From positions 1 to 64,000 of IMG/VR virus record IMGVR_UViG_3300036770_004723: 64,000 nt of DNA; one strand, given 5' to 3'. Position numbers and translations under genes: made by a program. The stretch's first letter is position 1. Each line of letters opens with the position of its first letter. The notes beneath the pieces are model-generated. The model saw only the letters and a program-made list of their open reading frames with translations, was not told the origin of the DNA and made no database searches. Below, piece after piece: positions 42,639-52,318 of the stretch. The DNA is from a virus.

Positions 42639-43565
42639 ATGGATCTGATTCAGTGGGACAAGTCGGCACTGTTAAATTTAATGGGAAATACAAATGGTAA
42701 TACTGAATGGTTGTTCTGTTACATGGACACAGACCAACTTGTTCCGCTGATGGAAGAAACCACTTCATTAAATGCCTTTCAGTATTTTGCACAGCATTGT
42801 ATAAGTACCAGAATATTATTGATGCGGGCTATAAATAATTCTATTGTGGATAAATTTGCTAGCATCCTATACAATGACGCTAATAGAATTTTTCACCACA
42901 GAGGAACTTTAGATGTTCCTTCTTCAAATCTTAAACGTATTGTACCTGTTAATCAGTACATAGAAAACATCAACGAACTCAGTTGGTTAAATTCAAATAT
43001 CCCCTTCTACTCTAGCGCTTTAATAAATTCAAGTCAAAGAAGTCAAAACATTTTAATTCCAATGCAGACTAAGTTAGTATTCGAATTCCACGATTTAATT
43101 GAAATAAATTCTATAAACTACTCAAATGCTTTGAGTTCAGTAGCGTCCAACCGACCGGATTTTCTTCAAATAGAATACAAAACAGATTTAGATCAGGATT
43201 GGATATCACTTCCTGAGATTACAGCTAATAACGCAAGCACGTCATTACAAACTTTTTTAATCAATGTATCATGCAAAGCCCTGAGAGTAGGTTCAAGAAA
43301 AACAAGTTTAGGTACTAACTGGTTGTTCGATACAATACAATTTAATACATTAATGGATAAGCATTTTCTAGGTGAAGAAGTTAGGTCTCTTATTATGATA
43401 CCTATTCCGAACAGCGGGCATGTCAATCCATCTATTTGGGGAACCGGTGTAAAAGTATTTGCTTTTGGCCTAAATGAATTAAAGATGAACATTCTTAAAA
43501 CAGATCGTTTTGTAGAATTAGGTGTAATAGCATCTAGATTAAGTTCAAAGGCGGTGATATTATGA
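42639..43565 (+). CDS. Adhesin array, A-type protein A0, 308 aa
   Basis: First and most divergent A-type member. ATG 42639 with GAGGTAAAT is chosen over the upstream in-frame ATG at 42576, which lies inside the previous gene. The middle (about 150-255) looks like an F5/8-type C (discoidin) beta-sandwich: LVFEFHDLIEINSINYSNAL, LQIEYKTDLDQDWISLPEI, KALRVGSRK. The end (RSLIMIPIPNSG...ELKMNILKTDRF) corresponds to the C-terminal block of other A members. It overlaps the B1 gene by 4 nt. Confidence 0.6.
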   Translation: MDLIQWDKSALLNLMGNTNGNTEWLFCYMDTDQLVPLMEETTSLNAFQYFAQHCISTRILLMRAINNSIVDKFASILYNDANRIFHHRGTLDVPSSNLKRIVPVNQYIENINELSWLNSNIPFYSSALINSSQRSQNILIPMQTKLVFEFHDLIEINSINYSNALSSVASNRPDFLQIEYKTDLDQDWISLPEITANNASTSLQTFLINVSCKALRVGSRKTSLGTNWLFDTIQFNTLMDKHFLGEEVRSLIMIPIPNSGHVNPSIWGTGVKVFAFGLNELKMNILKTDRFVELGVIASRLSSKAVIL

Positions 43566-44074
43566 AAATGAATGTTGCTGCATCAAATCTAATGTTTCAA
43601 AGAAATTTATCAAGTCCTGTTGCTTTAAAATATCAAATTATTTTTGTACAAGGCTTTACTCACACTGCCTTAGAGCTAGAGAACAACTTTAATAATGTTG
43701 TTGGAGGCACGTTAACAAACATAAATACTTTAATAACTCAAATTGCAGGCAGAGGCGGAAAAGTAGTAGCTTTTGCTGAATTATTACCTAATACAGATCC
43801 TGTACTTAAAAATAACTTTGTTAATTTACTTGATTTTAATTGGAGTAAATTAAATCCAACTATTATAGCATCAGGTACACCTGACTGGTTTTTAATTTAC
43901 GTAAGAAATTCAAACGTAGCTTATAATGCGGCAGGTCCTTGTGTTTGGTCCGTGTATGGCACTATTACAAATTTTTCAGGTAACGGCGACCTTAAAGTAG
44001 GTAATAGAAATATGCTACTAGGTCAAATGTACAGCATGGGCAATTTTAGATTGAAACGTGAGGAAGTAATATGA
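43562..44074 (+). CDS. Adhesin array, B-type protein B1, 170 aa
   Basis: B-type features: an FAELLP block, IIASGTPDWFLIYV, then VYGTITNFSGNGDLKVGN and the C-terminal NFRLK. In other B copies the same positions read SGTASFFTIFF, SVGIEGSNADLIL and DFDFKL. So this is a small beta-rich structural protein, probably partner of the neighbouring A protein. It overlaps both A0 and C1 by 4 nt (ATGA type), which points to fixed stoichiometry. Confidence 0.68.
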   Translation: MKMNVAASNLMFQRNLSSPVALKYQIIFVQGFTHTALELENNFNNVVGGTLTNINTLITQIAGRGGKVVAFAELLPNTDPVLKNNFVNLLDFNWSKLNPTIIASGTPDWFLIYVRNSNVAYNAAGPCVWSVYGTITNFSGNGDLKVGNRNMLLGQMYSMGNFRLKREEVI

Positions 44075-44460
44075 GTAATAACCTTCTTCATCAGGCTAAT
44101 TTATTCGGCCAAGATTTCGATCAAAGTCTTTTCTTTTTCCGTCCAAAACAATTCACGTTTGATTTAAAATTGGATGATCTTGAAATAGTTAATACATCCA
44201 ATCCATTCTTAAATTTTAACTCTGAACCGATTAAAGTTGATTTTATAGATTCAAAAAATACAATTTTTGAATTCAATACAAACTCTTTGTCGGTGGATAT
44301 TATAAGATCTAAATCTAGTAAGTTTTCTTTTTCAGGTATGGGTATAAATTTAGGTATTTTGACAGCAAACAAAACATTAAATTCGCAGTTCACAAATACA
44401 ATAAATTCAAATATAGTGTTTGTACGTGAATCCTTTTTAAGCATTTCAATTTCAATTTGA
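44071..44460 (+). CDS. Adhesin array, C-type protein C1, 129 aa
   Basis: An unusual small protein rich in Asn, Ser, Phe and Ile (KQFTFDLKLDD, FSFSGMGINLGIL) that looks like repeated beta strands. It ends VFVRESFLSISISI, nearly identical to the end of C2 at 48833-49429. The DNA around the stop (TTTCAATTTCAATTTGAGG) is also nearly the same. No known family. GAGGAAGTAAT precedes ATG 44071 inside B1. Confidence 0.68.
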   Translation: MSNNLLHQANLFGQDFDQSLFFFRPKQFTFDLKLDDLEIVNTSNPFLNFNSEPIKVDFIDSKNTIFEFNTNSLSVDIIRSKSSKFSFSGMGINLGILTANKTLNSQFTNTINSNIVFVRESFLSISISI

Positions 44461-44468
44461 GGTAAAAC

Positions 44469-45467
44469 ATGGAAACATTTGGATTAAATGCCACAATCAC
44501 TGAAGCAATGAAAAATACTATGCCGACTAGAGCATTAGCTTATTTATTTAACAATACTATGCCTGTGGATTTTAATTCACTTGGATTCCCACTGACAGCA
44601 AAAGGTCTTATCGAAAATTGCTCCAATGTACTAGTATTAAATAGTTACTTCGTTAATACAGAAGCCCGTAGTACATATTTTACAAGCTCTGCTTCTTTAA
44701 TTAAATCTGGTGATGTTGTAGCACAGTATCGCGGTGAACCCGTAACTGTACGTGAAGGTGCAAATGTAAGTTCTTCTTTTGCAGATCACGTCGTATGGTA
44801 TCCTAAATCAATTACCTGTAAAAATGACTACCGTGATCATAATACTTTTACTTGTTTTATGTACAAGACAAATGGTGAGTACGGTTTTGACGGCTTAGAT
44901 ACTTTTATTGCACGTACTACAGAAAACGACGAAGCAATTGTTTTTGAGTATGATACGGAACTTAGTGTTAATTGCTTTGGTATCAAGCAAAGCACAACAG
45001 TAGGTCAAGTAGCCAATCAGTTTGTTGTAGAGCGATGGGACGGCAATACGTGGGTAAGTATTGAAACAACGCCCGCCAATCAAACAGGCTATTTAATAAT
45101 TCGTTTTGCTGAAGTAACTGCTTCAAGATTCCGTATTAGGAAAATTGCTACTACAGGCGCTGTGGCTAACATTGATGTGGCGTTTGCTTACTTCGGTAAA
45201 TTTGGTTTTGCTCAAAATGAATTAAGAAAAAATGTAGTAGCGCCTAAATTTGCGATTATTGTACCAGAGCATATTTCAGCAACCACACTGAACAATTTAA
45301 TTACAAAGCAGAATGATATTTACGGAAACAGAAATTCAGATACTGATCATCTAATCATGTGCAGTGCTGGAACACCAGATCAAAATGTCTATATGCGAGT
45401 AAATTTTCCGTCAAACGACGTAAACAGTAAATACAATTTTTATCTGGTAGCAGGGCAATTACTTTAA
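44469..45467 (+). CDS. Adhesin array, A-type protein A1, 332 aa
   Basis: Begins METFGLNA, has YLFNNTMPVDFN, then HVVWYPKSITCKNDYRDHNT, GFDGLDTF, and a discoidin-like domain (about 155-245: EAIVFEYDTELSVNCFGIKQ, ERWDGNTWVSIE, SRFRIRK). The end block is FAIIVPEHIS...IMCSAGT. It aligns along its full length with A5 (52366-53352). Discoidin-type domains bind sugars or lipids, so a surface-binding role is plausible. GAGGTAAAAC precedes the ATG. Confidence 0.75.
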   Translation: METFGLNATITEAMKNTMPTRALAYLFNNTMPVDFNSLGFPLTAKGLIENCSNVLVLNSYFVNTEARSTYFTSSASLIKSGDVVAQYRGEPVTVREGANVSSSFADHVVWYPKSITCKNDYRDHNTFTCFMYKTNGEYGFDGLDTFIARTTENDEAIVFEYDTELSVNCFGIKQSTTVGQVANQFVVERWDGNTWVSIETTPANQTGYLIIRFAEVTASRFRIRKIATTGAVANIDVAFAYFGKFGFAQNELRKNVVAPKFAIIVPEHISATTLNNLITKQNDIYGNRNSDTDHLIMCSAGTPDQNVYMRVNFPSNDVNSKYNFYLVAGQLL

Positions 45468-45478
45468 GGCGATTGTTT

Positions 45479-46597
45479 ATGAAAATGTTAGGACTAAAAA
45501 ACTCGTTAGCTAAAGCCTTTTCTGATACGGTAGTAGGTACTACTTTTGCAGAAGGTCACTATAATTGCACTGTATTTTTGTTTGATGAACCTATACCGAC
45601 GGATTTAAATACATTCAGGTCAGCCTCCGCCGGATATAAAAGTGATTTTAATTATGAATTAGTCAAAGATTGTGTTGGTATGTTTAATGCTAAATTCTAC
45701 TACGATCAGGCTAAAGATAAATTTGCTTTAACAAATGCAACAGGGGCATCTGAAAATCAGTCAAGTAGTTTAAGAAAAAACGATCAATACGCTCCAGAAG
45801 GTATAAGTTGCTTACTTCTACCTTCAGTTAGCCCAACATCAATGGTTACGCCAGTAGCATCAACACTCCCAACAAATACATTATATTACGCGCCATCTGT
45901 GTTGAAACAACTTCCAGCTTCATTAAGTGTTACAGATATACAAGGAACCTCAGATTTTTCTGCGATAACACAGGTAGAGAATTTTGCGCACCCTAGATTA
46001 GGATCGAATAGACCTGTAAAAAATATACTAAATTTAGTATACGGGGACCCAAACGGATTTGGATCTCACCCAAGAATTAGAATAATATCAAAATATAAAC
46101 AAGCTAAAACATTTGATAGAATTTTGATAAAGATTTCATATAGCATTAGGGTAGATGCTTGCACATTACGCATACACGCTAAATCAGGCCAAGGAGCTTT
46201 TAACCTAGTTACTGAATTTAGGTTTGTTCCGACCGAGACAGGTAAATATTTAGAAATAAACTTACCTCCATTTGAAGCAGATACTATTCATTTAAGTGGG
46301 CATTTTTTAGCGGGCGGTTTGACTCAAGGAAGTCCTGGTGTCATAAATTTAAGTGAATTGGTTTTTGGTAGATCAGGACAAACTTCTGAAGTACCGGCGT
46401 TAACCTCTAATTTCGGAATAGTAGCGTTTGGTACAAAAGATTATGGTTTAAGAATGAATGATCCTAACGGAAGATTTGTTCAATCGCATGTACCAATGTT
46501 TTTACTTGAAACTGGATCTGGTATAACAAAGCTAGATACGAATTTGAACGTACCTACAAATTTCCTCCGTCTAAATAAAAATGTAGAATTTGGATAA
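45479..46597 (+). CDS. Adhesin array, A-type protein A2, 372 aa
   Basis: ATG 45479 preceded by AAGGCGATTG is preferred to TTG 45473. Starts MKMLGLKNSLAKAF and has VFLFDEPIPTDLN, the A-type start motif. The middle looks like a beta-sandwich with KYLEINLPPFEADTIHLSG, which corresponds to KYVKINFPRKMVKGISVYSRG in A6. The end block FGIVAFGTKDYGL...MFLLETGSG matches the A pattern. Probably a structural adhesin; partner of B2, which begins 4 nt after its stop. Confidence 0.7.
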   Translation: MKMLGLKNSLAKAFSDTVVGTTFAEGHYNCTVFLFDEPIPTDLNTFRSASAGYKSDFNYELVKDCVGMFNAKFYYDQAKDKFALTNATGASENQSSSLRKNDQYAPEGISCLLLPSVSPTSMVTPVASTLPTNTLYYAPSVLKQLPASLSVTDIQGTSDFSAITQVENFAHPRLGSNRPVKNILNLVYGDPNGFGSHPRIRIISKYKQAKTFDRILIKISYSIRVDACTLRIHAKSGQGAFNLVTEFRFVPTETGKYLEINLPPFEADTIHLSGHFLAGGLTQGSPGVINLSELVFGRSGQTSEVPALTSNFGIVAFGTKDYGLRMNDPNGRFVQSHVPMFLLETGSGITKLDTNLNVPTNFLRLNKNVEFG

Positions 46598-46601
46598 TAA
46601 C

Positions 46602-48269
46602 ATGCTGACAAATACATCTTTCGACTTATGTACATTAGGTCAATTTAGTGCGGCACAACAAACACCTTTTGATAATACTAATGTGGTAATTTTATCAATT
46701 TGGGAAGGAAGTTTGCTGTCCGAAGAAGAAATTCAAAAAATACACAATTCAAATTTTAATATAAGTCCTATATATCATCAATATGACGGATATTACATAA
46801 AAGACGTGAACAGTTATGAAGGCCAGTGGATTAAGAGCACTAATCCTAACGTGGGATTAGTTGGCATGGGTAGGCGTGAATTAGTTCGTTGCGTATTTAA
46901 TAATTTTACGAACAAAGCTTTAGGTAATACAATATACGAGAGAATTTTCCAGTTTTCAAAAGATCAGGGTCAAATAAAAGCTAAAGCGTCTGGAACAGCT
47001 CAAATGTTTAGCCTGTGTATTGTAAATCAAGACATTGATGCTAGTGCAGCAGTAAATGCAAATAATAGAGCAAACTTTTTAATATTCGGTAGCTGTGGTG
47101 ATTTTAACTCAGACGCAGATTTAAAATTGAGTAGTGTGAATATTTTGCAAGATAGTTCTGTCCGTATTGCGGATATGAGATTCGAGTTTGATTTATTTAG
47201 CTCTATCGAGTTAATAGATCCTGTTATTCCTGTGTATGAGTACAGGGAAATAATTCCTTCTATGACAGGTTATTCGAACTCCGTAGCTACAATTACGGCC
47301 AGTGGTGAATACGATCCTAGTACATATCCTGCCTGGAAAGCCTTTCAACGCAACGGGCTGCAAAATTATTACTTAGCTACTCCAAATATGTCAAATGGAA
47401 TACCCTCAGGATTTAACGTAACAAGTTCAGGTAACTATAATAGCAATTATTTACCTTCCCGACTATTCAACTCCGTAGATGCAACTACAGGGCAAGATGG
47501 GTGGTTTAGTCAATATCCTGGATCCGCACCAACAGATTTAAATCCACACTGGGCGCAGATCGAATATCCTGCTCCGGTAAGGATCGATGCGTATGTAATA
47601 CAAAATTCAGCAGATCCTGAGATCGTGAAAGCCTTAAAAGGCGGATTACTTGCTAGTAATGACGGTATAAATTGGGCAACACTTGATACTTGGGAATACA
47701 CAGCAGCTAGTGCGGTTAGTTTAGGATTAAGACCTATTAGGTTAATAAGTTCACCTGCTAAATATAAATTTTATAGACTAGCAATCTATAAAACTAATGA
47801 AGCTACGCATAATGGTGTTTTCTTAAACTATGTTAGTATACCAAGATTATATTTACTTTCTAAAGAAGTTAATGAGTATCAAACTAATCCAAGAATGTTT
47901 ACGATCACAAGTACACTAAATACTGATTCTTGGCTGTCTGAACTTAGGGCGGCATCTGAAGCAAATCCTTATTGGCTTAAGGTTGAATTTGCGGTCGCCA
48001 AAGTTGTTACTGCCTACAGAATATGGAATGGTGATAAACCTCACATGTTGAGTGGCAGTGTACAAGCAAGCAATGATAATCAGAACTGGACAACATTAGA
48101 TAGTATTGACTTGCAGACTGTGCCTACAAATTACACTTGGCGGAATCTAGTAGAGCTAAATAATTCGGTGGCATATAAATACTATAGGCTTAATATCGTC
48201 CGTATCAGTGAATGGAGTGCTGTGTGCGTAGGTGAGTGGGTTCTGTTTGAATCCATACTTGTAGAATAA
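46602..48269 (+). CDS. Adhesin array, B-type protein B2 with two discoidin domains, 555 aa
   Basis: ATG 46602 is used; the TTG at 46590 lies in the previous gene. Residues about 1-205 are a B module (VVILSIWEGSLLSEEEI, SGTAQMFSLCIV, SDADLKLSS, DMRFEF). Two F5/8-type C domains follow. One is at about 280-410 (WFSQYPG, HWAQIEYPAPVRIDAYVIQN, LLASNDGINWATLD, YKFYRLAIYKT). The other is at about 425-550 (YWLKVEFAVAKVVTAYRIWN, VQASNDNQNWTTLD, YKYYRLNIV). A preceding stretch (AWKAFQRNG) suggests remains of a third. Such domains commonly bind glycans, so this is a strong receptor-binding candidate. Confidence 0.82.
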   Translation: MLTNTSFDLCTLGQFSAAQQTPFDNTNVVILSIWEGSLLSEEEIQKIHNSNFNISPIYHQYDGYYIKDVNSYEGQWIKSTNPNVGLVGMGRRELVRCVFNNFTNKALGNTIYERIFQFSKDQGQIKAKASGTAQMFSLCIVNQDIDASAAVNANNRANFLIFGSCGDFNSDADLKLSSVNILQDSSVRIADMRFEFDLFSSIELIDPVIPVYEYREIIPSMTGYSNSVATITASGEYDPSTYPAWKAFQRNGLQNYYLATPNMSNGIPSGFNVTSSGNYNSNYLPSRLFNSVDATTGQDGWFSQYPGSAPTDLNPHWAQIEYPAPVRIDAYVIQNSADPEIVKALKGGLLASNDGINWATLDTWEYTAASAVSLGLRPIRLISSPAKYKFYRLAIYKTNEATHNGVFLNYVSIPRLYLLSKEVNEYQTNPRMFTITSTLNTDSWLSELRAASEANPYWLKVEFAVAKVVTAYRIWNGDKPHMLSGSVQASNDNQNWTTLDSIDLQTVPTNYTWRNLVELNNSVAYKYYRLNIVRISEWSAVCVGEWVLFESILVE

Positions 48270-48293
48270 ACCGTTAATTAGTTGAGGTAAATA

Positions 48294-48833
48294 ATGAAAT
48301 TTAATAAAGGTGCTATGTTAGCACATACATTCGCATACCACAGAACAGATCTTGCGAATACAGCTAGTGTTACTGTTAGCTTTTTTACAGGGCCTGTGGA
48401 TTTAACAGCGACTGAACGAAATGTTTTCAACAGTGCCGTTGTAACCGCAGTAGCTAATGGTTTAATTAGTCATAGTGCTGCACGTACAGAACTCTTGAAG
48501 ACACGTACTGAATTAGGTCAATTATTTTTACCTAATTTTACTCAACGTCGGATCGGCGCAACACCTGATGAACGCATTTGGATGTTCACTCAACGTACTG
48601 AAGAAATGACGGGCTTAGCCGCAGGCACACCAACATTTGCACTAATCAGTTTGCATGGTGGAGGCGCTGCATATCAGGCAGGTAACATTTGTCGAACTAT
48701 GTTTGCTTGTTCTGTTGGTGCAGTAGGTGAGCCAAACGTTGAATTCGAATACAATGGAAATATTGTTGTAGGTCAACGTTATAAAATAAATGATTTCCGT
48801 TTCAAGATAAATAACTTACTTGGAGAAATCTAA
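48294..48833 (+). CDS. Adhesin array, B-type protein B3, 179 aa
   Basis: B-type motifs: VSFFTGPVDLTATE, LFLPNFTQRR, ERIWMFTQRTEEM, AGTPTFALISL, CSVGAVGEPNVEFEY and KINDFRFKI. Compared with neighbours, third codon positions are somewhat richer in G and C. It overlaps C2 by 1 nt (TAATG). GAGGTAAATA precedes ATG 48294. Probably a structural subunit alternating with A proteins. Confidence 0.7.
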   Translation: MKFNKGAMLAHTFAYHRTDLANTASVTVSFFTGPVDLTATERNVFNSAVVTAVANGLISHSAARTELLKTRTELGQLFLPNFTQRRIGATPDERIWMFTQRTEEMTGLAAGTPTFALISLHGGGAAYQAGNICRTMFACSVGAVGEPNVEFEYNGNIVVGQRYKINDFRFKINNLLGEI

Positions 48834-49429
48834 TGCCAAGTGTTCACATAGCTTCGTATTATGCGAATAGGTTTGATCCTGATACATTGTTTCCAGAACT
48901 TGCTATGTTCAAGAGTTCTGATGTTTTTTACGGTACAAATTTAACAGCATTAAATATAGAGGGCTTAGAGTTTACTCCTAAATTTGAAGGCACTTCAGTA
49001 AATGCACTGTATGTTAAAGATGTTGCAACAGATCTTTTAAGTAATTTTATACCTGAAGGCAATCCATTAATATCTAATCAAGTGGTAAATACTTTATCAG
49101 TTGTTAGTTTGATGGCAACATTAGGTTTGACATACTTAACTAATCCTTTCGCTGAGTTTGATATGGGAAATCAAATGAAAGCGGATCAACAAATTTACGC
49201 AACATACTCAATAGACTACAATTTAAAAAATATTGTCAATAAGTTAGATTACATGACCGATCTAGCTTTTGAATCTAAATCAGAAAATCAAAATCAATTT
49301 GTTCATGCAGGATACAAATTTTTTCTGATCAATACAATCGAACCAATGGAATCTTCTTTTATATCCAATTCTATCCCTAGTCCGGTTTTCATTAGAGAAT
49401 CTGTTTTAAGTATTTCAATTTCAATTTGA
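48833..49429 (+). CDS. Adhesin array, C-type protein C2, 198 aa
   Basis: C-type member 69 residues longer than C1. The N-terminal part (IASYYANRFDPDTLFPEL) is followed by Asn/Ser/Phe-rich strands. It ends PVFIRESVLSISISI, matching C1, and the DNA across the stop and the following GAGGTAAA is conserved as well. In both cases the next gene is A-type. The conserved tail may be an assembly or docking peptide. Confidence 0.7.
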   Translation: MPSVHIASYYANRFDPDTLFPELAMFKSSDVFYGTNLTALNIEGLEFTPKFEGTSVNALYVKDVATDLLSNFIPEGNPLISNQVVNTLSVVSLMATLGLTYLTNPFAEFDMGNQMKADQQIYATYSIDYNLKNIVNKLDYMTDLAFESKSENQNQFVHAGYKFFLINTIEPMESSFISNSIPSPVFIRESVLSISISI

Positions 49430-49437
49430 GGTAAAGT

Positions 49438-50382
49438 ATGTTTATATTAGGTGAGAACGCACACGCATCGAGTATTTTAGCGCAAGCTGGAACTCAATGG
49501 AATTTGTTTTTATTTACAGGTACTGCCCCTACCTCAGTAGATAATGTTCCATTCAACATCAGTAATATGCAAGAAATTTATGCAAATGCTGTTGCAGGTT
49601 TACGTTTGTTAGGTGTCAACAGCACAATGTACGGACAAGAATTAATTGCATTTGAAAACGTTGCACAACTGTTTGCCTTAAAAATGCACGGCGCACGTAC
49701 AACCAACGGCATTGCAGGTATTCAATTATTACCTCAAAATATTACAAGTAACATTGCAGGTCTTGAAAAACCCGCAGGCTACGTAAACGGATTAGAGAAC
49801 AATCCTTTAGCTAATGCAACAGCTTCAACGCACTTACTGGCCAATAACTGGATCGAGTACGATTTTGGTACAGATGTGAGTGTTAATCGTGTACTATTCG
49901 GTAATAACTCTAATACTGCACGTAATGCTACTAGTATGGCAATTGAATATTTTGATGGTAATGCTTGGCAGATAGCTGCCAATAACATTGCGATTAAAAC
50001 ATATGTGGCCGCAGGGATTGAAAGCAATTTCGCACCAATAACAGCACAACGTTGGAGAATTCGTTTCCTGAATGATACAGGTACAGTAGTCTCTAATACA
50101 TTAATCTACAACTTTTTGCGTTTCTTTGGTGCAGAAGTTCCTGTAGATGTTATGTCAAAAGAAAATTTAGATTTTACTTGGGCTATGTTGGTTCCTGCTC
50201 AACCTACTGTAGCATCCATATATGAAAATTTGTTTGCTCAACGTGTTCCTGCTTTTATTGTCAGTGCTGGAGGACCTGTTGATGGAGCAACCGCACTATT
50301 AAATAGAAAACGTGCAACTATTAACGACATTATTAGTTGTGTAAGTTTAAAAGTTAAAACAGCTGTAACTGACGAGGTTTAA
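49438..50382 (+). CDS. Adhesin array, A-type protein A3, 314 aa
   Basis: A-type start motif LFLFTGTAPTSVD. The discoidin-like middle (about 120-230) has WIEYDFGTDVSVNRVLFGNN, IEYFDGNAWQIA and AQRWRIRFLND. The end block WAMLVPAQPT...AFIVSAGGPVDGATALLN...DIISCVSLK aligns with A4. GAGGTAAAGT precedes the ATG. The B4 gene begins 1 nt after its stop. Probable surface-binding structural protein. Confidence 0.73.
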   Translation: MFILGENAHASSILAQAGTQWNLFLFTGTAPTSVDNVPFNISNMQEIYANAVAGLRLLGVNSTMYGQELIAFENVAQLFALKMHGARTTNGIAGIQLLPQNITSNIAGLEKPAGYVNGLENNPLANATASTHLLANNWIEYDFGTDVSVNRVLFGNNSNTARNATSMAIEYFDGNAWQIAANNIAIKTYVAAGIESNFAPITAQRWRIRFLNDTGTVVSNTLIYNFLRFFGAEVPVDVMSKENLDFTWAMLVPAQPTVASIYENLFAQRVPAFIVSAGGPVDGATALLNRKRATINDIISCVSLKVKTAVTDEV

Positions 50383-50383
50383 T

Positions 50384-50923
50384 ATGATATTAGCTACTGA
50401 TGCAATGATTCCACTGATGAATCAGGCTCCAATTATTGGCGTAACTCACCGCAAACTATTAACTATGTATGATGGGAGTATGGTGACTAAAGCAGACATA
50501 GAAGCTGCTTTATACTCAACAGTAAGCGGTAGCGGTATTATGAATGGTACTACACGAGGGCAGTATCGCCAAGATCTAATTCATAATCTTATACTGGCAA
50601 AAGGTGGGATACTACGAGGTTTCATTAATTACGCAGCTGCTTTAACTCCGCAAATGAACGGTGCCAAACGTTTACGTTTTCCTTTGAGTGAACGTAATGA
50701 AGAACTTACTAAGTCAGCTGTAGGTAATGTTACGTTTTTCACTATGGCAATTGTAGGGAATAATGTGGCTAATCCAACCACTAACACAGCGGTTTATTGG
50801 TTAGGTGTCGGCACTGTTGGTGTTCCAGGTAGTGGCGCAGATATGGAACTATTCGGTGCTGCAATTGACAACACTCGCGCAGTTCGTGCTAATGATTTAA
50901 TATTTGATTTTAGTGGAGTTTAA
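50384..50923 (+). CDS. Adhesin array, B-type protein B4, 179 aa
   Basis: B pattern: LRFPLSERNEELTKSAVGNVTFFTMAIV, then VYWLGVGTVGVPGSGADMEL and the end DLIFDF. The N-terminal half (MIPLMNQAPIIG) differs from other B copies. It is tightly packed between A3 and A4 with 1-nt gaps, and GACGAGGTTTAAT lies before its ATG. Probably made in fixed ratio with A3. Confidence 0.7.
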   Translation: MILATDAMIPLMNQAPIIGVTHRKLLTMYDGSMVTKADIEAALYSTVSGSGIMNGTTRGQYRQDLIHNLILAKGGILRGFINYAAALTPQMNGAKRLRFPLSERNEELTKSAVGNVTFFTMAIVGNNVANPTTNTAVYWLGVGTVGVPGSGADMELFGAAIDNTRAVRANDLIFDFSGV

Positions 50924-50924
50924 T

Positions 50925-51818
50925 ATGTTGATCCACAACGGCGCTAACGCAATGCAAAGTATACAAGATTATTGCGGCCCTAATTGGCAAATATTTTTTA
51001 TGGATTCTCATGTATTTGGTGAATCTGTACCAACAAAACTAAGTGATTTAGTTTTTGATCCTTCTGATGTAGATCATTTATTGACAAGATCTCGGGCAGT
51101 AGTTCAAGCAACTTCTAACATTGTGAATGGGGTACTTTCATTTACCCATAGTTCATCACTTGTTAGTTGCAGACAAAACGGCTTGCCTGTTCAAAATACA
51201 ATGCAAGATTCTATACCTCTTTATAGTGTGGCACCTACTAATGTAAAAGCAGGTGGAGGTAGAACCCAATTAACTTTAGCTGAAAGATTGGCCTTACTAA
51301 ATGATGATAATGTCGGTACATCTTTTCCACTAAATGCTTTACCTCAAACTTTAGTTTTTGATTGTATTCCAAACAATATTAAATTTGTTGAAATTGAATT
51401 CGGTACTCAAATTCCAATCTTTGATATTGTTACTGAATCCGTTGCTTCCGGTGCTATGCAACATACAAAAACTTTAGTAGGCAGCTCAAGATACAGAATA
51501 GATAATGTTCGAGATGATATTAAACAAGTAACATTGTCTTTCGGTCAATCACAAACAATATTCGAAGTGCGTGCAATTAGATTTTTCACTGACCAAATTA
51601 TTGCGGATTCTGTTGCCGAATTTGATTACGCTATCTTACGTCCAGTATCTTGGAATACTGCTATTACAGGGATTAATGCTCCGGCTCCTTACCTGTTGAT
51701 TAGTTGTGGAGGACCTATGAGTAATGCGGAACTACGAACCAACCGTCAAACTTATAAACCTAATGATATTGTTTCATTAATGCACTTACAATTAAAACCT
51801 CAAATTCTGGAGATCTAA
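50925..51818 (+). CDS. Adhesin array, A-type protein A4, 297 aa
   Basis: ATG 50925 is chosen, one nt after the B4 stop and 21 nt after the in-frame TTG at 50904. The start has NWQIFFMDSHVF followed by VPTKLSDLVF. The middle is beta-rich (KFVEIEFGTQIPIFDIVTES, QVTLSFGQSQTIFEVRAIRFF). The end block is YAILRPVSW...APYLLISCGGPMSNAELRTN...DIVSLMHLQLK, closely matching A3. Coupled to B5 with a 1-nt gap. Confidence 0.72.
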   Translation: MLIHNGANAMQSIQDYCGPNWQIFFMDSHVFGESVPTKLSDLVFDPSDVDHLLTRSRAVVQATSNIVNGVLSFTHSSSLVSCRQNGLPVQNTMQDSIPLYSVAPTNVKAGGGRTQLTLAERLALLNDDNVGTSFPLNALPQTLVFDCIPNNIKFVEIEFGTQIPIFDIVTESVASGAMQHTKTLVGSSRYRIDNVRDDIKQVTLSFGQSQTIFEVRAIRFFTDQIIADSVAEFDYAILRPVSWNTAITGINAPAPYLLISCGGPMSNAELRTNRQTYKPNDIVSLMHLQLKPQILEI

Positions 51819-51819
51819 T

Positions 51820-52314
51820 ATGATTGCACTATCTCCAACAATGAAACAGTTGTTGTCAGCCAAATACGAACAAAGTAATTCAAGTAAAAAAGTAATGTGG
51901 GTTTTTAGTGGCAATATTCCAACTAAAAATCAAATTACAGCTTTAGTTCAATCTGATGGAACTGTAAGCTCAAATGCGTTGAAAGCTTTAGGTACATTAA
52001 GACTTAGCGTAGCTTATCCTGCAACTGTATTGCCTAGAAAAGTAAATGCAGATTTACTTCGGTGGGAACTAGCTCAAAGAAACGAAGCTTTTACAACTCA
52101 CTCACCTGGAGTAGCTAATTGGTTTGTATTCATGTATGTGGCTACAAATATTAATGAACCTGCTTACAGTACTGATGCTAAAATATACCAAGCCTTTATA
52201 GGGGCAGTCGGTGACATAGGTACGCCAAATGTAGATATGGAATTGTTAGGTGGTCAAGTTGAATCCGATAAGATCTATAAGACTACAGATTTCGAGATCA
52301 AAACATTAGCCTAA
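51820..52314 (+). CDS. Adhesin array, B-type protein B5, 164 aa
   Basis: B pattern: KKVMWVFSGNIPTKNQI, LRWELAQRNEAF, GVANWFVFMYV, AFIGAVGDIGTPNVDMELLG and the end DFEIKTLA. It closes the second sub-block of the array and is followed by the hairpin at 52319-52344. GAGATCTAAT precedes the ATG. Confidence 0.7.
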   Translation: MIALSPTMKQLLSAKYEQSNSSKKVMWVFSGNIPTKNQITALVQSDGTVSSNALKALGTLRLSVAYPATVLPRKVNADLLRWELAQRNEAFTTHSPGVANWFVFMYVATNINEPAYSTDAKIYQAFIGAVGDIGTPNVDMELLGGQVESDKIYKTTDFEIKTLA

Positions 52315-52318
52315 ATAC

